From a virus: a DNA stretch of 43,821 nucleotides. Positions 38,039-43,821 of the stretch are shown here, one piece after another (the first letter of the stretch is position 1; the number at the start of each line of letters is the position of its first letter). A program made the position numbers and the translations under genes. The stretch is from positions 1-43,821 of the IMG/VR virus record IMGVR_UViG_3300044998_000297. The stretch is one strand, 5' to 3'. A model generated the notes under the pieces. That model made no database searches, was not told the origin of the DNA, and worked only from the letters and a program-made list of their open reading frames with translations.

Positions 38039-38046
38039 ATTTTACA
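38039..38046 (-). promoter_or_regulatory. leaderless promoter for the tail chaperone gene
   Basis: On the - strand TGTAAAAT, hexamer 38044-38039, with six bases to the ATG at 38032. Same spacing as the early leaderless promoters, so late genes use this mode too. No good -35 is present. Confidence 0.6.
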
Positions 38047-38050
38047 CCAA

Positions 38051-38076
38051 TTTTTAGACTTTTTTGTATTTTTTTT
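38051..38076 (-). promoter_or_regulatory. three phased A-tracts upstream of the chaperone promoter
   Basis: On the - strand A5 (38051-38055), A6 (38060-38065) and A8 (38069-38076), with centres about 10 bases apart. They occupy roughly the -17 to -42 region of the promoter. This layout bends DNA and can contact the RNA polymerase alpha subunit in place of a -35 box. Confidence 0.6.
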
Positions 38077-38947
38077 ACGGTAAAGCAGTTACAGTGATTG
38101 GCCCAACAATGTTAGAATCACCAAGAAGCGTTAGTGAATAGGTTCTTAATTGTCTTCCAAAACCAACACCTCTATCGTTTGGATTATTTACTAGGACATT
38201 ATTTAGTTTTATCGAAGTAGCAATAACTCCTGAATCAATTTGTATTTCAATGTCGTCACCAGTTGAAATATGAGCTACTGCATTTGCTTGAAAAGCAAAT
38301 TGAGCACTTCCTCTGGCGATTCCAGCATTAACATCAACTGGAAGAACGCTTTGGGGGCAAATGCCCGACATACTCATATCAGGGGTGCTAGAGTTAGAGT
38401 AAGTAACTGAAAAATTAAGAACGCCATCAAGAGCAACCCCATTCTTTTTAAAACAAAGGCTCTTGAAGTTAATCGGCTCACCTTGGAAATAAGGGTAAGT
38501 ATTATCGAATGGAGCAGATATTGCTGTTGGAACTCCAAAAAGCATGTAATTAGCTGAAAATCTTACTTGATCTCCTTTAGCTCCGCTGATCGTAAAAGAA
38601 TTACCTTTTGCAAGAGAAAATCCATATCCACTAAAGCCGTCAAAAAGAGCCATTCCAGGGATATTAGCTAAATCATGCTCATAGTCGTTAGACCGAGTAA
38701 TAAAATGAGCATTCAAAATTGGAGGGTGTATCGGACATTTCGCTGTGTCAGCGTTCAAAAGAGGGATGCCAACGCTAAGCATTGGTTGTTGAGCCCCTTC
38801 AACGTAGTTAATAGCCCAATAGTTGCCAGCAATATCTGGCACATCCCAGTTCTTAGGCCAAGATAAATTGGCCGAGTTCGGTGTAATCGGCCAAAGCTCA
38901 GAAGCGCCTACTCTGAGCTGTGATTTATAGTGCTGGACAATCGGCAT
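38075..38947 (-). CDS. major tail tube protein
   Basis: The 290-residue product is beta-rich, with many Gly, Asn, Ser and Val residues and almost no long helices. It ends in strands such as Tyr-Ser-Leu-Thr-Leu-Leu-Gly. It lies just before the G/GT chaperone genes and after the tail terminator-like gene, the usual place of the major tail tube gene in siphoviruses. It carries its own leaderless promoter, consistent with the high expression a tube protein needs. I could not match a signature motif, so the call is mainly positional. Confidence 0.65.
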   Translation of the reverse strand: MPIVQHYKSQLRVGASELWPITPNSANLSWPKNWDVPDIAGNYWAINYVEGAQQPMLSVGIPLLNADTAKCPIHPPILNAHFITRSNDYEHDLANIPGMALFDGFSGYGFSLAKGNSFTISGAKGDQVRFSANYMLFGVPTAISAPFDNTYPYFQGEPINFKSLCFKKNGVALDGVLNFSVTYSNSSTPDMSMSGICPQSVLPVDVNAGIARGSAQFAFQANAVAHISTGDDIEIQIDSGVIATSIKLNNVLVNNPNDRGVGFGRQLRTYSLTLLGDSNIVGPITVTALP

Positions 38948-38953
38948 ATGTTT

Positions 38954-38959
38954 ATTCTA
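38954..38959 (-). promoter_or_regulatory. leaderless promoter for the tail tube gene
   Basis: On the - strand TAGAAT at 38959-38954, six bases from the ATG at 38947. It is a weaker -10 than TATAAT but has exactly the same spacing. The -35 region is poor (TTAGAG). Confidence 0.5.
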
Positions 38960-38961
38960 TC

Positions 38962-39468
38962 CTAAAATGGATAGTCCTCTAAAGACGGTGGATAAATATT
39001 TGCGGGTCGATACATCGCTGTTCTGAACGTAGAAACAAAAATTCGTGTAAGATTATCCCCTACAACTTGGTAGTCTAAGCTTGATTCCGGGACATTAAAT
39101 TCTTCAAATTCTAGTTTACAAAGCTCTCCAGGAATATCTATCGTTTGGGAAGATCTTAGTTCAAAAAGTCTCTTAAAAGATTCCTCGAAAGATTCAATAG
39201 CTCTCGCATTATATTGATTATCGTCATAGATAATGTATCCGACGACTCTGCAGGTGTAAACTTCTCTTAATCGATAATGCGCTTCGTCCCATTGAGTGTT
39301 TCTTTGAACATCTCCTAACGCTAAACAAGGAAATTGAGAAACATCAAGAACGTCTGGTTCAAAAGGCAGAACAGAGACGAGAGACAAATTATAAGGGTTT
39401 AGATATTGATTAAAATGTTCAATATTGGCATTTACAAAATTCTCTAGGGCCTGTTTAAACGTTCTCAT
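38962..39468 (-). CDS. tail terminator-like protein, 168 aa
   Basis: The product begins with a helix (Phe-Lys-Gln-Ala-Leu-Glu-Asn-Phe) and then alternates strands and a long helix (Ala-Ile-Glu-Ser-Phe-Glu-Glu-Ser-Phe). It ends with a Thr-Arg-Ile-Phe-Val-Ser-Thr-Phe strand. This alpha/beta pattern and its place between the gpS/HK97-gp10-like gene and the tail tube gene fit the tail terminator (lambda gpU type), which caps the tube. It overlaps its upstream neighbour by ATGA. There is no direct motif. Confidence 0.5.
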   Translation of the reverse strand: MRTFKQALENFVNANIEHFNQYLNPYNLSLVSVLPFEPDVLDVSQFPCLALGDVQRNTQWDEAHYRLREVYTCRVVGYIIYDDNQYNARAIESFEESFKRLFELRSSQTIDIPGELCKLEFEEFNVPESSLDYQVVGDNLTRIFVSTFRTAMYRPANIYPPSLEDYPF

Positions 39469-40136
39469 TTAGATTTGCCTTCATAGAAATATCTGGTTAA
39501 CACTTCAACTACCTTATCTATCTCTTCGTCTGGAAGATTAGTTACTGGCCGCTTAGGAACGCCCGGATTCATTACGGATTTCGCGAAAACAACACCACGA
39601 GGTCCCATAAACTTTAAGGCTTTTGCATTTTTCGCTTGTATTAAAAATGCTCTTTGCTTAGGTCCTTCAACACCAGTCCCGAATTCATGAAACGGAGCTA
39701 TAGTATGTTTCGATCCTATAATCAATCTCTCTTTTGATATTCTTTCAACGTGATCTTTATTTTTTTGAACATAACTATCACGTAAAGCTCCACTAGCAAT
39801 AAGAATATTACGTCTAGAGGCACCATACATTAGAGAGTAACTCGCCCTTAATTGTTGGAGTCTCGTTATTCTTCTCTTGTTGAACTTATTCGAGTACTTG
39901 ACGTTGGGGTCAAAATATTTACCTTCGAGAGTGCCTTGGGATAATGGTTTCCAACGGGGTCGTCCTCCCATCCGAAAAGTTGTGTCGAAAGCATGGCGAA
40001 CAATATTTGCCGACTCATTCCACGCGGGTCTAAAATCTTCAGCTCTAGATTTAGAATCTTGAAGATCTTTAATAAGCTCAGACATTCCGATTGTCTGAAT
40101 TGATATCTTTAACCCGCGAGGAAGATTATAAATCAT
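39465..40136 (-). CDS. tail completion / virion morphogenesis protein (gpS or HK97-gp10 type)
   Basis: The 223-residue protein has a helix, then Arg-Trp-Lys-Pro-Leu-Ser-Gln-Gly-Thr-Leu-Glu-Gly-Lys, an Ile-Ala-Ser-Gly-Ala-Leu-Arg-Asp-Ser motif, His-Glu-Phe-Gly-Thr-Gly and Pro-Lys-Arg-Pro near the end. These are hallmarks of the phage virion morphogenesis family, which joins head and tail or completes the tail end. It is coupled by ATGA to genes on both sides. The family match is good. Confidence 0.68.
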   Translation of the reverse strand: MIYNLPRGLKISIQTIGMSELIKDLQDSKSRAEDFRPAWNESANIVRHAFDTTFRMGGRPRWKPLSQGTLEGKYFDPNVKYSNKFNKRRITRLQQLRASYSLMYGASRRNILIASGALRDSYVQKNKDHVERISKERLIIGSKHTIAPFHEFGTGVEGPKQRAFLIQAKNAKALKFMGPRGVVFAKSVMNPGVPKRPVTNLPDEEIDKVVEVLTRYFYEGKSK

Positions 40137-40984
40137 GTTGTTGGATATACTCTTCCTGACGGAACCCCACTTTCAGCATAAATCGTACCAGCCGAAAAAC
40201 CAGTCGAAGAAATGTCTGTAACTTCTGTTATTAATTTATTGGTAGGGTTAGGAAGATCAAGGTTGCCAGAGGCCGTATCGAAAGGAGCAACACCCCATGT
40301 TCCAGATTGAGTCCAAATTACAGTAGCATTGTCCGAATCTTTGCCTGTAACCGTAACTGAAACGGCTCCAGATCCGTTAAGCCCGGTCCATGAAATTCTA
40401 GGTATTCCGCCCGCATATTTTGTTCTATCGATTGTATATCCAGCGGTTTGACCTGTACCGATAACCAGTCTTCTAAGGGCATTAGTAAAAGTTGTTCCTC
40501 TCCAGCTCTCTCCTTGTCTTACGGGGAAATAAACATTTTTCGCAGTAAGATATCGAGAGTATGTTGCGTAGTAAGCTTCATTGAAATCAGGTGGAGCAAG
40601 ACATTGCCAAAATGTTACATTGTTGACGTAGTTATACCAAGATAAATACGTGTTGAGGTCTCCAATAGTTCCACTCGTTACAGACGCTTGAGCACAAGCG
40701 GTTGACATTGAGAAAAGAAAATCAGAAAGAGCAACAGCCGAAAGGCTATTGATTGAGCACTTTGTCTTTAGAAGAGAAGCAGGTTTTACAAGCAGAATCT
40801 GAAGATCAGCGTCTGAAAAACTTGAATCGGAAGCTCCAGTTGTAAGGTTTTCAACACTTATCGCTTCTAGCGAAGCGCCGAAAGTTTGATCTCCCGCACC
40901 ATAAACTCCAGAACCGTAAAGAGATACATAAACGGTATTGACAACGTCCATCAATTTGTACGTTTGTGTTGGAGTGATTATCAT
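40133..40984 (-). CDS. structural protein of unknown role, 283 aa
   Basis: The ATG overlaps the previous stop and has GAGGAA 5 bases upstream. The product has a helical first half with many aromatics, then a Gly/Thr/Ser/Val-rich beta domain (about 190-283) similar in texture to Ig-like or decoration domains. It sits among connector and completion genes, so it is probably part of the virion neck or surface. I do not recognise it. Confidence 0.55.
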   Translation of the reverse strand: MIITPTQTYKLMDVVNTVYVSLYGSGVYGAGDQTFGASLEAISVENLTTGASDSSFSDADLQILLVKPASLLKTKCSINSLSAVALSDFLFSMSTACAQASVTSGTIGDLNTYLSWYNYVNNVTFWQCLAPPDFNEAYYATYSRYLTAKNVYFPVRQGESWRGTTFTNALRRLVIGTGQTAGYTIDRTKYAGGIPRISWTGLNGSGAVSVTVTGKDSDNATVIWTQSGTWGVAPFDTASGNLDLPNPTNKLITEVTDISSTGFSAGTIYAESGVPSGRVYPTT

Positions 40985-41469
40985 TTATTTCCTCGAATTG
41001 TTCCAGTAAACATGTCGCCAACTCCAGTCGGTTCCTCTGGATTATTTCTATCACTAATCTTCCACTTGTTTCTTGCAAACTGACCATTTTTAGGACCAGA
41101 CGAAAATCTTACGGCCCCAGGAACTATTTTGTTTTTTGATTTTATATCTTGAAGAAGGTCGTCATACATTTTAGAAAAATTACCAGAAACGGCATTTCCA
41201 CCCGCCGCGGACATCCCACTTGATCTAGTCATTTGAAGATGGTGAGACATTAAAAGAACCCAAAGAGAAGAAATCGGATTTGAAGTAGCTCCATTGTCTG
41301 GTTCTGGCCAAGACTTAAAAATCTGTGACAAATCCGATTCGAGTACAGGCCGTATTATGGAGTCAAATTGATCAATGATCTCGCTAGCATCTGGACCTTC
41401 TAAAGTGGCCTTTAAAGCAGGGTTATAAACCCTAAGAGCTAACGGATTTCCATAATACGGTGCTGGCAT
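40981..41469 (-). CDS. hypothetical structural or connector protein, 162 aa
   Basis: It starts directly at the end of the 41.5-kb gene (shared base 41469) and ends in an ATGA overlap. The N-terminal half is helical (Asp-Gln-Phe-Asp-Ser-Ile-Ile-Arg), with Trp in two helices, and the C-terminal third is Gly/Asn/Lys-rich. Position suggests head-tail connector or completion. No motif confirms it. Confidence 0.5.
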   Translation of the reverse strand: MPAPYYGNPLALRVYNPALKATLEGPDASEIIDQFDSIIRPVLESDLSQIFKSWPEPDNGATSNPISSLWVLLMSHHLQMTRSSGMSAAGGNAVSGNFSKMYDDLLQDIKSKNKIVPGAVRFSSGPKNGQFARNKWKISDRNNPEEPTGVGDMFTGTIRGNK

Positions 41470-42431
41470 TAAGAACCTCTTTGAATTTCGTTGGTGTAAC
41501 CGATCAAGATAAATCGGTCATCCGCAACAATAGTTGGGGCTATAGTCGGATCTTGTTCGACGGCGACCCAAGCACCTTTCGGGAAATTTTGAGCAGTTGT
41601 ACCGTTAAGACCTCTAGCAACAACAGTGAACGTGCCACTCGATAAAGTCGCTTTAACCCACTCAAATCGCTGATCTTGGGAAAAGATCTTAACCATATAC
41701 GTAGCGTTTGAAGGAGTGGTGGTGAAGAGACCATCAACGGTCCATGGGGCAGTAACCGCAAAAGAAGTGTCTGTCGACAGGAGACTGTTCGTAAGAACAG
41801 CAACCGCAGACCCGCCTTGCATGTTTACAGCGTTGTCGGCAACAACACTATAAGCTGTATCAGCCGATGCCTTCTTAAGGAGTTGATATGCCGTACTCGC
41901 TTTCGGAGAAAAAACACACCATACTCTGTTTCCGGGACCTATGGAAATTTGGCCACCGCTAGTAAATCCAGAAAGAGGAGAGACAAAACCAACAGAAGCG
42001 AACACCTGTAACGTATTAACAGCAGATGTTCCATTCGCGGTAACTACCTCTGTAATAGTTTCCCCGTTTGGTCCAAGACCTTCCAACAAAATATTCCCGG
42101 TAGTACCACTGTTAGCAGCAATCTGAACAGTTCTCGGAAAATCTAAAGAACCAGCCGGGCCAGAGTTAATTTGACCAGTTACTGCTGTTTTAGAGCTTAA
42201 AACAGACAGCGCTCTTAAACCAGTACTTGCCGCCGCGACAATACCATTACCGGTTCCTACAAAAGGATCTATAAGCGATGTAAAAGGTCGAAGATCGCCT
42301 TGAACCCTTGTCCCTCTAGGAAGAGTCAATCCAGTCATTCCATTAGATGGATTAATATCAACAGTTATCGTTGCTGGTTGAGCAATTCTAAGTCGCTCAA
42401 AGATTGCGAATTTTCTGAAAAAACTTGCCAT
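41469..42431 (-). CDS. virion structural protein, possible capsid decoration or head fibre, 320 aa
   Basis: The gene starts at 42431 with GAGG seven bases upstream and follows the major capsid gene after a terminator. Beyond a helical start the product is almost wholly Thr/Ser/Gly/Val-rich strands, in the style of surface decoration or Ig-like virion proteins. I could not assign a family. Its place behind a strong terminator implies lower expression than the capsid protein. Confidence 0.55.
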   Translation of the reverse strand: MASFFRKFAIFERLRIAQPATITVDINPSNGMTGLTLPRGTRVQGDLRPFTSLIDPFVGTGNGIVAAASTGLRALSVLSSKTAVTGQINSGPAGSLDFPRTVQIAANSGTTGNILLEGLGPNGETITEVVTANGTSAVNTLQVFASVGFVSPLSGFTSGGQISIGPGNRVWCVFSPKASTAYQLLKKASADTAYSVVADNAVNMQGGSAVAVLTNSLLSTDTSFAVTAPWTVDGLFTTTPSNATYMVKIFSQDQRFEWVKATLSSGTFTVVARGLNGTTAQNFPKGAWVAVEQDPTIAPTIVADDRFILIGYTNEIQRGS

Positions 42432-42473
42432 ATTTTACCTCTAGATCTATCTCTGCAGGATTTAGCAGAAACG

Positions 42474-42503
42474 AAAAACCCGTAGGTTATCCGCCTACGG
42501 GTT
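42474..42503 (-). terminator. intrinsic terminator after the major capsid gene
   Basis: On the - strand a perfect 10-bp stem, AACCCGTAGG (42503-42494) and CCTACGGGTT (42486-42477), with a 7-base loop, is followed by a T-run ending at 42474. This is the clearest Rho-independent terminator in the window. A second, smaller stem (TCACTTT/AAGGTGA with one G-U pair) precedes it. It allows high capsid expression with partial read-through to the next genes. Confidence 0.82.
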
Positions 42504-42528
42504 CATTATATCACCTTATTAAAGTGAT

Positions 42529-43482
42529 TTAGAGGTCTTCGATATTTCCGTTGCAGTTAGCGAGAACGTAACCGCAAGCTGGAGCAACCATCTTCGAGTC
42601 GTACATGTGAGTGACTTGAATCGCATCAGAGTTCTTTCGGAATTCTCTCCACTTTTCAGTCTGGAACGGTCGATTCTGGAAGCTAAGGGCGAAGGTAAGA
42701 GTCTTAAGACCCATACCCTGCGGGTTAATAAAAGCAATAATGCAGTTATTGCCCCACGTCTCAACCATATCCTCGCTCTCGCCAGCGGCCGCTTGGTTAT
42801 AAGTGCTTTCGCACTCAAACACTCTCAATCCGAAAAGCTTAGGCGGAATACCGCTATCCAAAACAAGGTTCGGATCGGTATACTTTCTAAGTTCATCGAT
42901 TTGATCCATTTGACCAAGAATCATCGCCGTTTCGGTAGGAATAAAGATAGTATTCGCTTTTCTTCGCGAATCTCGGAAAATCACATACTTACCAGCATTA
43001 ATATCTTGGCGAGGATCTGCAGTTGCAACGTTAGACCATGACTGGGCCATGTTTCTAAAGTGCGTAGAAGCGTATCCAGACCACTCGGTGTTGGTATTGT
43101 CGAGGACTTCATTAGCAACTCTATATTCTCTATCAAGAAGAAGACAGTCCGTCAAGAACTCGGTCTCATCGATATCCATATTAAGAGCAGCGTCAGCGTT
43201 TGCTCTTTCTCGATCGGAAATCAACGAGTGATAACCGTACTCTCGACAAAGATAAGGCTCGTTAGAAAGCGAGCGGGAAAGCTGCTTCGTTTCACTTTTA
43301 TCTTCGCGGAGAGAAGGGGCAATTGTAAAGTTTTCCTTACCATACACGTAGTATCGATCGGATTCCTTTGCAACAGAGACGATAGGAGACAAAGCATCCG
43401 CAACATAACTCGGATTTTTGTAATAAATCGAGATATTGCTGAGAGCTTTATCGATGTGTACTTGTGATGGAGAAATGCTCAT
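42529..43482 (-). CDS. major capsid protein, HK97-fold
   Basis: The 317-residue protein has the pattern of HK97-type capsid subunits: an N-terminal arm, Val-Ala-Asp-Ala-Leu-Ser-Pro-Ile-Val (near 27-35) and Asp-Arg-Tyr-Tyr-Val-Tyr-Gly-Lys-Glu-Asn-Phe leading into the E-loop. A long acidic spine helix (about 93-127, with Asp-Glu-Thr-Glu-Phe-Leu-Thr) follows, then a peripheral and axial domain with Pro-Thr-Glu-Thr-Ala. It assembles the icosahedral shell. A GAGG lies 8 bases before the ATG, and an intrinsic terminator follows. The coding DNA is slightly richer in G+C, consistent with high expression. It is close in style to capsids of Mu-like and related groups; no N-terminal protease domain is seen. 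Confidence 0.8.
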   Translation of the reverse strand: MSISPSQVHIDKALSNISIYYKNPSYVADALSPIVSVAKESDRYYVYGKENFTIAPSLREDKSETKQLSRSLSNEPYLCREYGYHSLISDRERANADAALNMDIDETEFLTDCLLLDREYRVANEVLDNTNTEWSGYASTHFRNMAQSWSNVATADPRQDINAGKYVIFRDSRRKANTIFIPTETAMILGQMDQIDELRKYTDPNLVLDSGIPPKLFGLRVFECESTYNQAAAGESEDMVETWGNNCIIAFINPQGMGLKTLTFALSFQNRPFQTEKWREFRKNSDAIQVTHMYDSKMVAPACGYVLANCNGNIEDL

Positions 43483-43485
43483 AGA

Positions 43486-43821
43486 TTAAACCTCAAACGG
43501 TCTTAGCAAGACCAGGGCGTATCTAGCGTCGTCTGCTGCAGGAGCAACTCGGCTAATAGATTGACCGACAATGTGCTGACCAGCGTTAAAGGCGTTAGAT
43601 GTTTTCGCTGCAGCGGCAACTGTGCCATCCATTTTTACAGTTTGGCCACTAATAGTGGTGGTATTCGAAGTTGAAGTCCTTACGTAAGTTCCCACGCCAA
43701 TTGCTGTAGAGTCAGTAGTGTCATCACAAAGAATCGGAACAATTCCATGAGTAAGAACAGCTACTGGACCGTTTTGCGGATTGGCGTTGAAAGCAGCCCA
43801 AGCGGTAGCGGGGTCGTTTCC
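43486..43821 (-). CDS. capsid decoration-like (DUF2190-type) protein, 3' part only
   Basis: The frame is open from the window edge to a TAA at 43486, giving 112 residues without the start. It has Ala/Thr/Gly/Val-rich strands and ends in a Arg-Tyr-Ala-Leu-Val-Leu-Leu-Arg-Pro-Phe strand. This texture and its place just before the major capsid gene fit the DUF2190 or gpD-type decoration proteins. The partial length prevents a firm call. Confidence 0.5.
   Translation of the reverse strand, partial: GNDPATAWAAFNANPQNGPVAVLTHGIVPILCDDTTDSTAIGVGTYVRTSTSNTTTISGQTVKMDGTVAAAAKTSNAFNAGQHIVGQSISRVAPAADDARYALVLLRPFEV

Noticed and set aside
42505-42510. TATAAT on the - strand just before the capsid terminator
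   Set aside because: The predicted transcription start would fall inside the terminator stem and no -35 is present; more likely chance in AT-rich DNA.
42607-43467. + strand ORFs opposite the major capsid gene
   Set aside because: Antisense shadows of a well-supported capsid gene, with overlapping frames and no start signals.
1-43821. tRNA genes, CRISPR arrays and insertion sequences
   Set aside because: Gaps between genes are at most about 120 bp; I saw no cloverleaf-type sequence, no regular spaced repeats and no transposase.

Overview
The window reads as a 43.8-kb piece of a tailed double-stranded DNA phage genome, probably a siphovirus. It carries a phage replication and recombination set, nucleotide-metabolism enzymes, a HK97-type capsid gene, a tail tube gene, a tail-chaperone gene with a -1 frameshift signal, a long tape measure, a tail hub and an amidase-type lysin. 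I see no integrase, repressor-type lysogeny module, tRNA, rRNA, IS element or CRISPR array. Both ends are cut inside genes. Terminase, portal and protease should lie beyond the right edge. The host cannot be named from this sequence. Base composition is about 40% G+C in most samples I counted by hand. At least eight genes have a -10 box exactly 6 nt before the ATG, meaning leaderless mRNA. That points to a host where leaderless translation is routine; Actinobacteria and Deinococcus-Thermus are the best-known cases, but others exist.

Layout. From 1 to 27.2 kb all genes are on the + strand (early/middle). 0-6.8 kb: the end of an ATP-grasp-like gene, then a tightly packed run of small genes, mostly unrecognised, including an acyl carrier protein, a ribbon-helix-helix-like protein and an HD-domain protein. 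6.8-19 kb: DNA replication and repair, with a SNF2-type helicase, a pyrimidine-dimer glycosylase-like protein, a Sak4-like ATPase, an ssDNA-binding-like protein with a Pro/Gln repeat arm, a TOPRIM primase fused to an MCM-like AAA+ helicase, a DnaE-type polymerase and a Cas4/AddB-like Fe-S nuclease. 19-20.5 kb: a G+C-richer pair (DUF932-like protein, AT-hook protein). 20.5-26 kb: an all-alpha dUTPase/dCTPase-like enzyme, a glycosyltransferase, a dNMP-kinase-like P-loop enzyme, a dCMP deaminase, a thymidylate-synthase-family enzyme with the Asn-to-Asp change known from T4 dCMP hydroxymethylase, a C5-cytosine methyltransferase and a RecU-like nuclease. From 27.2 to 43.8 kb all genes are on the - strand (late): capsid, connector and completion proteins, tail tube, G/GT chaperones, tape measure, hub, a large distal tail protein and the lysin. 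The two arms converge at 27.2 kb, where the last genes overlap tail to tail by 12 bp.

How it fits together. The 20.5-25.6 kb block matches, enzyme for enzyme, the T4 route that removes dCTP, makes hydroxymethyl-dCMP, phosphorylates it and glycosylates the DNA. The strongest biological hypothesis here is that this phage has substituted and sugar-decorated cytosine. Many genes are coupled by ATGA or TAATG overlaps, so a few promoters drive long operons. The leaderless promoters punctuate these operons, and three of them contain the upstream gene's stop codon inside the -10 box. The longest gap between genes is about 120 bp, so no gene-free stretch over 300 bases exists.
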